The translations under genes were made by a program, and so were the position numbers. The notes beneath the pieces were generated by a model. The model saw only the letters and a program-made list of their open reading frames with translations, did not search any database and was not told where the DNA came from. Shown here piece after piece: positions 20,012 through 29,192 of a stretch of DNA of 64,000 nt (positions within the stretch are counted from its first letter, which is position 1; each line of letters opens with the position of its first letter). The DNA lies in assembly GCA_018815325.1 (NCBI GenBank), contig JAHIYE010000005.1, positions 1 through 64,000 of the forward strand. Direction: 5' to 3'. The stretch is from Gammaproteobacteria bacterium. GTDB lineage: Bacteria > Pseudomonadota > Gammaproteobacteria > Burkholderiales > Burkholderiaceae_C.

Positions 20012-20639
20012 GGGTATCAGGGAAAGGCTGCTGGCGCAGGTCGGGATGTGTTTCGGGATGGCTGGCTGCTTGTGGCGGCACGTCTCCAGCCGGTGACTCT
20101 GGTGCGGCATCATTGTCCTGCTCGCGGACGCGGGCTCCCTGACGCAGGAACCGGTTACGGTGATCGTGGCGTGGCAGATAGCGGGCGAGTTCGGTCAGTG
20201 CCATCTCGTAGACGCCACGCTTGAACTCCACCACCATGTCCAGTGGGACCCAGTAGTCGTTCCAGCGCCAGGCATCGAACTCTGGATGGTCGGTCGCGCG
20301 CAGGTTCAAGTCCCAGTCCTGCCCCATGAGCTGGAGCAGAAACCAGATTTGTTTTTGGCCTTTGTAATGGCCGCGTGCATCCCGGCGGATGTACCTGTCA
20401 GGCACCTCGTAGCGCAACCAGTCCCGGGTACGGGCCACCACACGAATATGCTCCGGCTGGAGCCCCACTTCCTCGAACAATTCGCGGTACATGGCCTGTT
20501 CGGGGGTTTCTCCCCGGTCAATGCCACCCTGCGGAAACTGCCAGGAGTGGGTTCGTATGCGCTTGCCCCAGAACACCTGATTTTTCTGGTTGAGCAGGAC
20601 GATGCCGACATTGGGGCGAAAGCCGTCCCGGTCAAGCAT
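20001..20639 (-). CDS. rppH: RNA pyrophosphohydrolase RppH
   Basis: RppH removes pyrophosphate from mRNA 5' ends and so triggers decay. The 212-residue protein begins [17 protein letters not shown]. The Nudix box is [17 protein letters not shown] followed by FEEVG, and the RppH-type WQFPQGG precedes it. A 50-residue Pro/Ala/His-rich tail extends past the usual ~160-residue catalytic domain, common in Burkholderiales. The start at 20639 gives the family N-terminus. It is divergent from proS, 91 bp apart. Confidence 0.94.
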   Translation of the reverse strand: MLDRDGFRPNVGIVLLNQKNQVFWGKRIRTHSWQFPQGGIDRGETPEQAMYRELFEEVGLQPEHIRVVARTRDWLRYEVPDRYIRRDARGHYKGQKQIWFLLQLMGQDWDLNLRATDHPEFDAWRWNDYWVPLDMVVEFKRGVYEMALTELARYLPRHDHRNRFLRQGARVREQDNDAAPESPAGDVPPQAASHPETHPDLRQQPFPDTHAN

Positions 20640-20730
20640 AATCAAATCCCAAATTTTTAAACTGAGTCCATTATGCACAGCGCGCGCCGTGCATCAAGGT
20701 CAGCAGTCTGCCGTCACTCAAAAGATTCCC

Positions 20731-22476
20731 ATGAAAGCATCCCAATTCCTTATCTCCACCCTCAAAGAAGCCCCTGCTGACGCCGAAGTGGTGAGCCACA
20801 AGCTGATGATGCGCGCCGGCATGATCAAGAAGCTGGGCGCCGGCATCTACAACTACATGCCCATGGGCTTGCGTGTGATCCGCAAGGTGGAGGCCATCGT
20901 GCGGGAGGAGATGAACCGTGCGGGTGCCGTAGAACTCTCCATGCCGGTGATTCAACCGGCCGAGCTCTGGCAGGAAACCGGTCGCTTCGAAAAAATGGGG
21001 CCTGAGCTGTTGCGGATCAAGGACCGTCATGACCGGGACTTCGTGGTGCAGCCCACGAGCGAGGAGGTGGTGACCGATATCGCGCGCCAGGAAATCCGCA
21101 GCTACAAGCAGTTGCCCAAGAATTTTTACCAGATCCAGACCAAGTTCCGCGACGAGCGCCGCCCCCGGTTTGGCCTGATGCGTGGGCGCGAGTTCATCAT
21201 GAAGGACGCCTACAGCTTTGACCGCGACCAGGCAGCGGCCAAGGCCAGTTATCAGGTGATGGCGCAGGCCTACCGCAAGATTTTTGACCGTTTTGGGCTG
21301 ACCTACCGCGCCGTGGCGGCCGACAGCGGAGCCATTGGGGGTGACCTTAGCGAAGAATTCCAGGTGATTGCCGCGACGGGAGAGGATGCCATCGTCTACT
21401 GCCCGGACAGCGACTATGCGGCCAATATGGAAAAGGCTGAGGCGCTGCCACCCAAGGGGCCGCGCGCAGAGCCTGCGCAGGCCATGACACGAACGCCAAC
21501 GCCTGGGAAGAGTACCTGTGCCGATGTGGCTGCCTTGCTGAAGGTTCCCCTGCACACCACGGTGAAATCGCTGGTGCTGGCGACTGACGAACTCAACGAC
21601 TACGACGAAGTGGTGAAGACGAAAGTCTGGCTGCTGCTCTTGCGCGGTGACCATGACATGAATGAAGTCAAGGTGGGCAAGACGCCGGGGCTGGATGCGG
21701 GTTTCCGTTTTGCCACAGTGGAGGAAATCGAGGCGCACTTCGGTTGCAAGCCGGGTTACCTCGGCCCGGTGGGGCTGAAGCAGCCGCTTCATATCGTGGC
21801 TGACCGGGAGGTGGCCGCCATGAGCGACTGGATCTGCGGCGCCAACGAAATGGATGTCCACCTCACCGGCGTCAACTGGGGCCGCGATCTGCCGGAACCC
21901 GATCTGGTGGCCGATATCCGTAACGTCGTGGCAGGCGATGCCTCGCCCGACGGCAAGGGGGCGCTGGCAATCGAGCGTGGCATCGAGGTGGGCCATGTGT
22001 TCTACCTCGGTACCAAGTACAGCCAGGCCATGAATGCCACCTTCCTGGATGAGAACGGCAAGCCACAGTTCATGGAGATGGGCTGCTACGGCATTGGCAT
22101 CACGCGCCTGCCCGCCGCTGCCATTGAGCAGAACCATGACGAGCGCGGCATCATCTGGCCCGATGCCATCGCCCCTTTCACGGTGGTGTTGTGTCCCATC
22201 AGCCCGGACCGCAGTCCCGAAGTCAAGGCCGCCGCCGAGACGCTCTATGCAGAACTGCTGGCCGCTGGCGTGGATGTGCTGCTGGACGACCGTGGCGAAC
22301 GGCCTGGCGCGATGTTTGCCGACTGGGAACTGATCGGTGTGCCGCACCGTGTCACGATTGGCGACCGTGCCCTGAAGGAAGGGCAGATCGAGTACCAGCA
22401 CCGTCGCGATGCCGCCTCAACCAGGGTGCCGGTCACGGATGCGCTGGCATTCCTCAAGACCCGGCTGGGCCTGTAA
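20731..22476 (+). CDS. proS: Prolyl-tRNA synthetase
   Basis: This is the bacterial-type ProRS of 581 residues. The class II core has the motif 2 region [21 protein letters not shown], and an editing (YbaK-like) insertion runs from about 225 to 400. A C-terminal anticodon-binding domain follows ([27 protein letters not shown]). The insertion domain clears Ala-tRNA(Pro). I choose ATG 20731, which gives the canonical [15 protein letters not shown] start; the longer frame runs back into rppH. proS next to rppH is a usual Burkholderiales pairing. Confidence 0.97.
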   Translation: MKASQFLISTLKEAPADAEVVSHKLMMRAGMIKKLGAGIYNYMPMGLRVIRKVEAIVREEMNRAGAVELSMPVIQPAELWQETGRFEKMGPELLRIKDRHDRDFVVQPTSEEVVTDIARQEIRSYKQLPKNFYQIQTKFRDERRPRFGLMRGREFIMKDAYSFDRDQAAAKASYQVMAQAYRKIFDRFGLTYRAVAADSGAIGGDLSEEFQVIAATGEDAIVYCPDSDYAANMEKAEALPPKGPRAEPAQAMTRTPTPGKSTCADVAALLKVPLHTTVKSLVLATDELNDYDEVVKTKVWLLLLRGDHDMNEVKVGKTPGLDAGFRFATVEEIEAHFGCKPGYLGPVGLKQPLHIVADREVAAMSDWICGANEMDVHLTGVNWGRDLPEPDLVADIRNVVAGDASPDGKGALAIERGIEVGHVFYLGTKYSQAMNATFLDENGKPQFMEMGCYGIGITRLPAAAIEQNHDERGIIWPDAIAPFTVVLCPISPDRSPEVKAAAETLYAELLAAGVDVLLDDRGERPGAMFADWELIGVPHRVTIGDRALKEGQIEYQHRRDAASTRVPVTDALAFLKTRLGL

Positions 22477-22601
22477 GCATGGTGGAGCCGGTACGTGTGG
22501 CAGCAGTGCAGGTGGAAGGTGACCTGAACTGGCCGCAAGCCGGCCCCAGCCTGGATGAATCGGGCCTTCAGCCTGGCCCATTGATCGGGTGCGGCCGTAG
22601 C

Positions 22602-23231
22602 ATGGATTTGGATCAAAGCAGGCGATATTGGTTGAAAGCCCTATTTGCATTGCCCGGTCTGCTATCAGTTCATGAGCTGGCCCATGCCGGTGCACAAGTG
22701 GAAGAGCCTCTCATCGACTCGGTGCGCACTGCGCTGAGCGCCGCGATTGCCAATAATGCACCTCCTGTTCCCGAGTTCCCGGATACCGAATCGCGCCTGG
22801 CCTACCTGCGCTGGCTCGGCGCCATGAGCGAGCGGCTCAAGCGGAAAAAAACCGAATGGCATGTGCGCAAGGAATTCCTGCAGACGCTCTGGTACGAGAG
22901 CAAGCGCGCCGGGCTCGATCCCGCACTGGTGCTCGGCCTGGTTCAGGTGGAGAGCAATTTCCGCAAGTACGCGGTCTCCCGGGTGGGGGCGCGGGGCTAT
23001 ATGCAGGTCATGCCGTTCTGGACGCGCGTGATCGGCGATAGAGATCCCGCCAAACTGTTCCATATGCAGACCAACTTGCGTTTTGGTTGCGTAATCCTGC
23101 GCCATTACCTGGACCGGGAGCGCGGTGATCTGTTCATGGCGCTGGGCCGCTACAACGGCTCACGTGGCAAGCCGGCCTACCCCAACGCCGTACTCAAGGC
23201 CAGAAAACTCTGGGAGTTCAAGGCCGACTGA
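22602..23231 (+). CDS. Lytic transglycosylase (SLT domain)
   Basis: The 209-residue protein has an N-terminal hydrophobic export signal (WLKALFALPGLLSVHELAHA). A C-terminal SLT/lysozyme-like domain follows, with the catalytic glutamate in VQVESNF, then GARGYMQVMPFW and the ALGRYNGS motif. Such enzymes cleave peptidoglycan glycan strands in the periplasm. An alternative in-frame ATG at 22479 adds 41 residues in front of the signal and is less likely. It lies just downstream of proS on the same strand, as is common in Burkholderiales. Confidence 0.87.
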   Translation: MDLDQSRRYWLKALFALPGLLSVHELAHAGAQVEEPLIDSVRTALSAAIANNAPPVPEFPDTESRLAYLRWLGAMSERLKRKKTEWHVRKEFLQTLWYESKRAGLDPALVLGLVQVESNFRKYAVSRVGARGYMQVMPFWTRVIGDRDPAKLFHMQTNLRFGCVILRHYLDRERGDLFMALGRYNGSRGKPAYPNAVLKARKLWEFKAD

Positions 23232-23270
23232 AGCAGCTACTGGTTTTTCTGCTTTTTTGCGCCTTGCCGC

Positions 23271-24266
23271 TCACTGCAGAAATCCCATCTTGCCCTTGTT
23301 CTGCCCCGGCTTTGGCAGGTCGCAGGCCAGGATGTTGTCGCGGCCTGCCAAGCGGGCATTGCCAAAGCCGGTCATGAGCGCACGCCGCATTTCCCGGGGC
23401 GGCAACTGGCCCAGTTGATCGAGCAGATCATCACCGGGCTCAGGCGAAAAGCGCTGGCCCCAGCCGTGGTCGGCGCGGATGGACTGGTAGAGCTTGCGTG
23501 CAATCTGGCGTGCAGCCTCGGGCGAGGGCGGCTCGATCACGAACACGTTCATGCGGTTCAGGATGGGGTCGGGAATGGATGATTCGTCGTTCGCGGTCGT
23601 GATCCAGACGACCTGGCTCGCATCGATCTCCACTTCAGCAAATTCATCGGTGAAGGATTGCGCGGTGTCGTGTTCCAGCAGGCTGTATAGCGCCCCCAGA
23701 GGGTCGTACTGGGAGTCGCAACTGGCCTTGTCGATCTCGTCGACCACGATGACCGGGTTGGCGTACTGGCCGTCGACCAGCGCCTCGAACACCTTGCCCG
23801 GCCGGGCGCCCTTCCATTGGGCCGATGAGCCCGAGAGCAGCCAGCCGGCAGTCATGGAACTCATGGGTACGAGGTTCATGCCGGTACCCAGCAGTTCGGC
23901 GAGTTTTTTGGCGAAATGGGTCTTGCCGATGCCCGGTGGGCCGAGCAGCAGCATGGGCGTGATTTCCAGGCCGTCCTGGCAATCCTGGCTCAGCGCGACA
24001 TGGCGCTTGAGGTCATCGAGTGCATCGTGGAAGTTGGGCAACTCGTCGTAGAGGCCCGCCATGTTGGGCAGGCCCGAGGGCTTGACCTGGAAGCGCTCCG
24101 GCCCGCGTTCCAGCATGCGCTGGTAGGTGCTGCGCAGGTTTTCGTAATCCTTCTCGGGCAGCTTGGCGAGCCGGCGCTCGACATCGTGCGTGCGGAAAAC
24201 GTTGCGCACGTTGGCGATGGGCAACTGAAACGAAGACGTATGGGGTACGAGACTACGGGACTCCAT
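23271..24266 (-). CDS. AAA+ ATPase, Lon-type module without a protease domain
   Basis: The 331-residue protein has Walker A GPPGIGKT (109-116), Walker B VIVVDEIDK (172-180), sensor 1 TTANDESSIPDPILNR and an arginine-rich lid (PPREMRRALMTG). These match the ATPase module of Lon. The serine-lysine protease domain and the Lon N-terminal domain are both absent, and the frame ends cleanly after the lid. A stand-alone remodelling ATPase is the simplest reading; no partner gene is evident. A structured 65-nt region lies between it and grxD. Confidence 0.83.
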   Translation of the reverse strand: MESRSLVPHTSSFQLPIANVRNVFRTHDVERRLAKLPEKDYENLRSTYQRMLERGPERFQVKPSGLPNMAGLYDELPNFHDALDDLKRHVALSQDCQDGLEITPMLLLGPPGIGKTHFAKKLAELLGTGMNLVPMSSMTAGWLLSGSSAQWKGARPGKVFEALVDGQYANPVIVVDEIDKASCDSQYDPLGALYSLLEHDTAQSFTDEFAEVEIDASQVVWITTANDESSIPDPILNRMNVFVIEPPSPEAARQIARKLYQSIRADHGWGQRFSPEPGDDLLDQLGQLPPREMRRALMTGFGNARLAGRDNILACDLPKPGQNKGKMGFLQ

Positions 24267-24341
24267 ATTTCACTCCTTGCGCCTGACACAGCTTGATTCC
24301 AGCATAGGCCGGAGCGAGGGGCAAGAAGGGAGTGAACAACA

Positions 24342-24406
24342 GGCAAAAAGGACGTCTTTTTGCCACACTGCGGCAGCTACGCCAGCAATGGCGGTAGGCG
24401 CAGTGT
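24342..24406. other. Two adjacent hairpins between grxD and the AAA ATPase gene
   Basis: The perfect hairpin GGCAAAAAG-GACGT-CTTTTTGCC (24342-24364) is followed at once by a larger one, ACACTGCG (24365-24372) with CGCAGTGT (24399-24406), with inner pairing CTACGCC / GGCGGTAG. Read on the minus strand, they follow grxD and may terminate or stabilise its mRNA. A small structured RNA is also possible. Confidence 0.55.
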
Positions 24407-24457
24407 CAGGCCGCAGTCGCCTGGCAACTGCTGATCATGCGCCCGACAGGTTGTGAC

Positions 24458-24775
24458 TCAGGTGCCCAGCACCTGCTTGAGCTCACCTGACTCGTACATC
24501 TCCATCATGATGTCGGAACCACCAACGAATTCGCCCTTCACATAGAGCTGCGGGATGGTTGGCCAGTTGCTGTATTCCTTGATGCCCTGGCGGATTCCGT
24601 CATCTTCGAGCACGTTGACGGTCTTGACGCTCTTGGGGTCTACGCCGCAGGCCTTGAGAATCTGGATGGCACGGCCAGAGAAGCCGCACATGGGGAAGCT
24701 GGCACTGCCTTTCATGAACAGCAGGACTTCGTTGCCCTTGACCAGTTCGTCAATGCGTTGTTGTGCGTCACTCAT
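24458..24775 (-). CDS. grxD: Monothiol glutaredoxin (Grx4 type)
   Basis: The 105-residue protein has the monothiol active site CGFS in FPMCGFSGRAIQIL, the cis-proline WPTIPQLYVKGEFVGG, and the C-terminal GGSDIMMEMYESGEL. CGFS glutaredoxins bind a glutathione-ligated [2Fe-2S] cluster and donate it to other proteins. A strong Shine-Dalgarno GAAGGAG stands before the ATG at 24775. It belongs to the hemA-prfA-prmC-grxD series on the minus strand. Confidence 0.96.
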   Translation of the reverse strand: MSDAQQRIDELVKGNEVLLFMKGSASFPMCGFSGRAIQILKACGVDPKSVKTVNVLEDDGIRQGIKEYSNWPTIPQLYVKGEFVGGSDIMMEMYESGELKQVLGT

Positions 24776-24897
24776 GCTAACTCCTTCAATCAGTTCAAAA
24801 TTCAATGTCACCGATTATTTCACCTTCGGGGCAGACCTGCCGCATGGGCCGGAGAAGCCCCTGAAATGCAGGATGTGCGGCTTGCACATCGCGACGG

Positions 24898-25353
24898 CTA
24901 TAACTGAGCCTTTACCCAGGTGATCGCATCAGCTTCGGTGCTGAAGATGTCGAATTGCACGGTGGATTCGCTGTAAACATTCCGGAAAGGGGCTTCCATC
25001 AGATGGAAGCCCTCCACAGAGGCGTCCATCACATAGGCGGTCGCGACGGGAGCAAGCCCATCCTTGCTGCGCTGCGTCGTGTAGGCCTTGAGCGCGCTCA
25101 GGGTTTCCGGCGAGGTCAGCGCACTTTGCCTGAACACAATGACCTGGCCCCAGCGACCTTGCTGCTTCAGGGTCTGCAACGATTCCCGCAGCACCACCGC
25201 CATCGCCTCGATGATTTCCTGGTTGAAGGGCCCGATCGCTTCATGTACCACAAGGTTGCCATGGACACGGGACTCGATCCTGCCATGAGGCCGGAAATAT
25301 CGGGGCTGGAATTGATCGGTGCTGATGGGGGCGTGAGGGGGGTCTTTTTCCAT
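24898..25353 (-). CDS. Unknown protein, possibly SpoIIAA/STAS-like
   Basis: The 151-residue soluble protein has no signal peptide or clear catalytic motif. The alternating strand-helix pattern (RVHGNLVVHEAIGPFN; GQVIVFRQSALTS; VATAYVMDAS) and the ending FSTEADAITWVKAQL resemble SpoIIAA-like/STAS-fold proteins. That is a weak resemblance judged by eye. It sits between prmC and grxD on the same strand, an insertion in an otherwise standard cluster. Confidence 0.6.
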   Translation of the reverse strand: MEKDPPHAPISTDQFQPRYFRPHGRIESRVHGNLVVHEAIGPFNQEIIEAMAVVLRESLQTLKQQGRWGQVIVFRQSALTSPETLSALKAYTTQRSKDGLAPVATAYVMDASVEGFHLMEAPFRNVYSESTVQFDIFSTEADAITWVKAQL

Positions 25354-25446
25354 GGACGATGCAGACGAGGCAGGCTACGGGTTGACGCAAATGTGGAATG
25401 TGCGATCAGGCACATTCTGCGGCATTTCCCCGCAACGCGTCAAAAC

Positions 25447-26289
25447 TCAACGCTGCCGGGCTCGCCCGCCACTGCAGCGTTCGTTGCCGCCGATGTCCCG
25501 GCAGGTCTGTACGGCTTCCAGCCCGGCTGCACTAAGCAGTTCGCGAACCGACGCCGCCTGATCCCAGCCATGCTCGAGTAATAGCCAACCGCCGGGCAGC
25601 AAATGGGCTGGAGCCTGCCCGATGATGTGGCGGATGTCATCCAGGCCGTCAGCGCCGGCGGTCAGGGCTTGCCGCGGCTCATGCCTCAGGGCTTCGAGAT
25701 GGCTGTCTCCCTCGGCAATATAGGGCGGGTTGGCCACGATCAGGTGAAAGCGGCCGCTCACGTCCTGCAACCAGGAGCTGAGTTGCATGTCCATCACCAG
25801 GCCGAGGCTGGCGGCGTTGGCGCGTGCCACGGCCAGTGCATCTGTGCTGGCGTCCACGGCCAGTACCTGCACATCCGGGCGAGTCTGCTTGAGTGCCAGT
25901 GCAATGGCGCCGCTGCCAGTGCCCAGGTCGACGATGCGGGGGGCTTCAGGGACGCCCGCGGATGCCTTTGGCGGCAGTACCGCAAGCGCCCATTCCACCA
26001 GGGTTTCGGTATCGGGGCGTGGCACCAGCACCCGTGCGTCCACTTGCAGATCCAGTCCGAAGAAGGCCTTGCTGCCGACCAGGTAGGCCAGCGGCTCGCC
26101 GGCAGCGCGACGCTGCGCCAGTGTCAGATACGCCTGCTGCACAGCTTCTGTCAACGCGTCGGTATCGTGCGCAAGCAGCCAGGCACGCTCGGTCGCGGGT
26201 CGCTGCAGGGCATGCAGCAGCAGGAGCTGGGCATCCAGCCTGTCCAGGCCCAGCGTGACGGCGGCGGCGAGCGCTTCAGTGACGGTCAT
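25447..26289 (-). CDS. prmC: Release-factor glutamine N5-methyltransferase
   Basis: PrmC methylates the glutamine of the GGQ motif in release factors. The 280-residue protein has an N-terminal helical domain and a Rossmann methyltransferase domain. The SAM motif is VDLGTGSGAIALAL, and the catalytic NPPY is in ANPPYIAEGDSHL. Its substrate gene prfA lies directly upstream. A palindromic repeat occupies the prfA-prmC gap. Confidence 0.95.
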   Translation of the reverse strand: MTVTEALAAAVTLGLDRLDAQLLLLHALQRPATERAWLLAHDTDALTEAVQQAYLTLAQRRAAGEPLAYLVGSKAFFGLDLQVDARVLVPRPDTETLVEWALAVLPPKASAGVPEAPRIVDLGTGSGAIALALKQTRPDVQVLAVDASTDALAVARANAASLGLVMDMQLSSWLQDVSGRFHLIVANPPYIAEGDSHLEALRHEPRQALTAGADGLDDIRHIIGQAPAHLLPGGWLLLEHGWDQAASVRELLSAAGLEAVQTCRDIGGNERCSGGRARQR

Positions 26290-26291
26290 GG

Positions 26292-26352
26292 TATTTGCTA
26301 TGAAATAGATAGCTTATTACGCTTATGGATAAAGGGCTGGAGGCCTATTTTC
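26292..26352. repeat. Dispersed palindromic element, copy C
   Basis: The element reads TTTGCTAT, then GATAGC, an AT-rich middle, AAGGGCTGGAGGCC and ATTTT. It fills most of the 84-bp gap between prmC (start 26289) and prfA (stop 26374), both on the minus strand. A shared prfA-prmC message would therefore carry this structure between the two frames. Confidence 0.75.
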
Positions 26353-26373
26353 TTGTTAAATCGAGGTGAGGGA

Positions 26374-27456
26374 TCAGGTGCCCACTTCCAGTTCGGCGAG
26401 CTGCTGGGCGGCCTCGAAGGCCTGCAGCGCGTCCACCACATCATCGAGTTCGCCCTCCATGATGTAGCTCAGTTTGTAGAGCGTGAGGTTGATGCGGTGG
26501 TCGGTGAGCCGCCCCTGGGGGAAGTTGTAGGTCCGTATCCGGTCACTCCTGTCACCGCTGCCGATCAGGCTCTTGCGCTCGGCGGCATCCTTGGCGGCGC
26601 GTTCGCTGCGCTCCTTTTCGTGGATGCGGGCGGTCAGGACCTTGAGCGCCTGGGCCTTGTTGCTGTGCTGGCTGCGGCCGTCCTGGCACTCGGCCACGAT
26701 GCCGGTGGGCAGGTGCGTGATGCGCACGGCCGAGTCGGTCTTGTTGATGTGCTGGCCACCGGCACCGCTGGCGCGGTAGGTGTCGATACGCAGGTCGGAG
26801 GGGTTGATCCGAACAGCCTCCTGCTCGTCCGGCTCGGGCAGCACCGCCACCGTGCAGGCGCTGGTGTGGATGCGGCCCTGGGTCTCGGTGGCCGGCACGC
26901 GTTGCACGCGGTGGCCGCCGGACTCGAACTTGAGCGCACCGTATGCATTGTCGCCTTCAACGCGGATCACCACCTCCTTGTAGCCGCCAAGCTCGCTCGG
27001 GGACTCGCTGATGATCTCGGTCTTCCAGCCACGGCGCTCGCAATACCGGCTGTACATGCGCAGCAGGTCGCCTGCAAACAGGGCCGACTCGTCGCCGCCC
27101 GTGCCGGCGCGGATTTCCACGAAGGCATTGCGCGCGTCATCCGGGTCTTTCGGCAAGAGCATGCGTTGCAGTTCGGACTCCAGTTGCAGCAGCTCGGCGC
27201 TGGCGTTGTCGATTTCTTCCTGCGCCATCTCGGCCATGTCCGGGTCGGCCAGCATGTCCTGCGCGGCAGCCAGATCGGCTTCGCATTGCTGGTACCGGGC
27301 CCAGCGGCTGGCCACGGCAGCGACTTCGGTGTGCTCGCGCGACAGGGCCAGGAACTGGGTCATGTCCTTCATGATGTCCTCGCGCGAGAGCAGGAATTCG
27401 AGTTCCCCCTGGCGGTCGGCGTAGCGTACAAGTTGTTGGCGGAGAAAGGGTTTCAT
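26374..27456 (-). CDS. prfA: Peptide chain release factor 1
   Basis: RF1 reads UAA and UAG stop codons. The 360-residue protein has the RF1 recognition motif PAT in [15 protein letters not shown] and the catalytic GGQ in [16 protein letters not shown] (about residues 231-235). The N-terminal [20 protein letters not shown] is canonical, so I start at 27456 rather than a much longer in-frame extension. The GGQ is the target of PrmC downstream, and hemA precedes it, the classic hemA-prfA order. Confidence 0.97.
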   Translation of the reverse strand: MKPFLRQQLVRYADRQGELEFLLSREDIMKDMTQFLALSREHTEVAAVASRWARYQQCEADLAAAQDMLADPDMAEMAQEEIDNASAELLQLESELQRMLLPKDPDDARNAFVEIRAGTGGDESALFAGDLLRMYSRYCERRGWKTEIISESPSELGGYKEVVIRVEGDNAYGALKFESGGHRVQRVPATETQGRIHTSACTVAVLPEPDEQEAVRINPSDLRIDTYRASGAGGQHINKTDSAVRITHLPTGIVAECQDGRSQHSNKAQALKVLTARIHEKERSERAAKDAAERKSLIGSGDRSDRIRTYNFPQGRLTDHRINLTLYKLSYIMEGELDDVVDALQAFEAAQQLAELEVGT

Positions 27457-27577
27457 GGCGGGGTCAATGCATCTGGATCGGGCCGCCTCGCATGGAGCGA
27501 GGGCGGGAGTGGAGGCAGAGGGGGCATGGCCCCTTGCCCTGAGCCTCTCACGGCAGGAGAGGCCGGGGTGAGCGTCG

Positions 27578-28837
27578 CTAACGCTCTTTGCGCAGGAAGA
27601 AGTGCTGGATCGCGGCGCTCGCGCGTTCGCGGGCACTCGCGTCGCCGGCATGCAGCTCGGCCAGGGCACCGTGCAGCATTTTCTGTGTCAAGCCGCGCGA
27701 CAGCGCCTCGAGCACGGCATCCAGGTCCTCGCCCTTGGCCAGCAGCTTGCGCGCGCGTGCGATCTCCACGGCGCGCCACTCGTCGGCCTGGGCGTTGAGT
27801 TGCTGGATCAGCGGCACGGTGCCACGCTGGTCCATCCAGTGCATGAAGCTCTGCACGCCGGCGTCAATGATGACTTCGGCCTGGGCTACGGCTGCCTGGC
27901 GGTTGGCCTGAGCGGTCTGCACCACGGCAGCGAGGTCATCCACGGTGTAGAGGTAGACATCCTGCAGCTTCTTGACTTCGGGTTCGATGTCACGCGGCAC
28001 CGCCAGGTCGACCATGAACATGGGGCGGTGCCGGCGCAGCTTGAGTGCGCGCTCCACAGCGCCGAGTCCGATCAGCGGGAGGGTGCTGGCGGTACAGCTC
28101 ACCACGGCATCGAACTCATGCAGGCGCTCGGGCAGTTCGGCCAGACGCATCACCTCGGCGCCGAAGCGTGAGGCCAGTTTTTCGCCGCGCCCCAACGAAC
28201 GGTTGGCAATCGCCATGCCCTTGGGATTCTTGGCTGCAAAGTGGGTGGCGGCCAGCTCGATCATCTCGCCCGCGCCAACAAACAGCACCTTGATGGAACC
28301 CAGGTCTTCAAACAACTGGCCAGCCAGTCGCACGGAAGCCGCCGCCATGCTGATGGAGTGGGCGCCAATCTCGGTGGAGGTGCGTACCTCCTTGGCCACG
28401 GCGAAAGAGCGCTGGAACAGCTGGTTCAGCGTGGTGCCCAGGGCGCCGGCTTCTTCGGCCGCGCGTATCGCGTCCTTCATCTGGCCCAGGATCTGTGGCT
28501 CGCCCAGTACCATCGAGTCGAGCCCGCTGGCCACGCGGAAGGCATGGCGTGCCGCGTGACCGTCTTCGAGGGTGTAGGCATGTGAGCCCAGCAGCGAGGG
28601 CGACACCCCGCCGCTGTGGGCCAGCCATTCCAGCGTGGGCACAATCTGCAGCTGTTCACCGGCACAATAGATCTCGGTGCGGTTGCAGGTGGAGATGATG
28701 GCAGCCTCGTGTTTGAGCGACAGTGCATCACGCAAACCATGCAAAGTGGAGCCGATCTGATCGACGGAAAAGGCAAAGCGGCCGCGCAAATCGAGCGGCG
28801 CGGTCGTGTGATTGATGCCTAATGCCCAGACTGCCAT
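27578..28837 (-). CDS. hemA: Glutamyl-tRNA reductase
   Basis: HemA reduces glutamyl-tRNA to glutamate-1-semialdehyde in the C5 pathway of haem synthesis. The 419-residue protein starts [19 protein letters not shown]. The catalytic cysteine lies in STCNRTEIY, the NADPH-binding motif is [15 protein letters not shown], and a C-terminal dimerisation domain follows. The start at 28837 gives the conserved N-terminus. A 121-bp G-rich, hairpin-forming gap separates it from prfA (for example GCCTCTC/GAGAGGC at 27543-27563). Confidence 0.96.
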   Translation of the reverse strand: MAVWALGINHTTAPLDLRGRFAFSVDQIGSTLHGLRDALSLKHEAAIISTCNRTEIYCAGEQLQIVPTLEWLAHSGGVSPSLLGSHAYTLEDGHAARHAFRVASGLDSMVLGEPQILGQMKDAIRAAEEAGALGTTLNQLFQRSFAVAKEVRTSTEIGAHSISMAAASVRLAGQLFEDLGSIKVLFVGAGEMIELAATHFAAKNPKGMAIANRSLGRGEKLASRFGAEVMRLAELPERLHEFDAVVSCTASTLPLIGLGAVERALKLRRHRPMFMVDLAVPRDIEPEVKKLQDVYLYTVDDLAAVVQTAQANRQAAVAQAEVIIDAGVQSFMHWMDQRGTVPLIQQLNAQADEWRAVEIARARKLLAKGEDLDAVLEALSRGLTQKMLHGALAELHAGDASARERASAAIQHFFLRKER

Positions 28838-28910
28838 AGTCGAGATTATAAAATTTGCGAATGCCTCCAGCTTTGACCCCCCATTTAGCCCTCTGCCTGG
28901 CCCCTGCCCC

Positions 28911-29189
28911 ATGAACCTGCTGGACCTCCTGATTCACCTGCTCAACTTCGCTGCACCCGCTTTTGCGCTCGCACTGCTGTTGCCCCTGTGTGTTCGTTTT
29001 ATCGTGAGGAAAAAGTCAATCCCCCTTGGCTGGATTCAACAGTTTGCTATTAATTTTATAGTTGGCCTGGCAGTGCTCGGGGCCAATTTCTGGTGGTGGG
29101 GGCATGACGGCAAGATGGCCGCCTACCTGAGTCTGGTGCTCGTGGTGGCCACTTGCCAGTGGTTGCTGGTGCGTGGCTGGCGGCGCTAA
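28911..29189 (+). CDS. Small unknown membrane protein
   Basis: The 92-residue hydrophobic protein has about three predicted helices (residues ~5-28, ~43-60, ~70-87) and ends in the basic GWRR. I do not recognise a family. It is divergent from hemA and followed by the LysR gene after 3 bp. The stretch coding for its second helix ([16 protein letters not shown]) resembles the dispersed palindromic element (GCTATT...ATAG...GGGGCCAATTT), so part of the gene may derive from it. Confidence 0.65.
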   Translation: MNLLDLLIHLLNFAAPAFALALLLPLCVRFIVRKKSIPLGWIQQFAINFIVGLAVLGANFWWWGHDGKMAAYLSLVLVVATCQWLLVRGWRR

Positions 29190-29192
29190 GGC

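Noticed and set aside
22479-22601. Upstream ATG extending the lytic transglycosylase by 41 residues
   Set aside because: It would bury the export signal behind an unlike segment; ATG 22602 places the signal at the N-terminus.
25603-27798. A 731-codon + strand open frame across prmC and prfA
   Set aside because: It is the mirror of two well-recognised minus-strand genes and shows no family motif.
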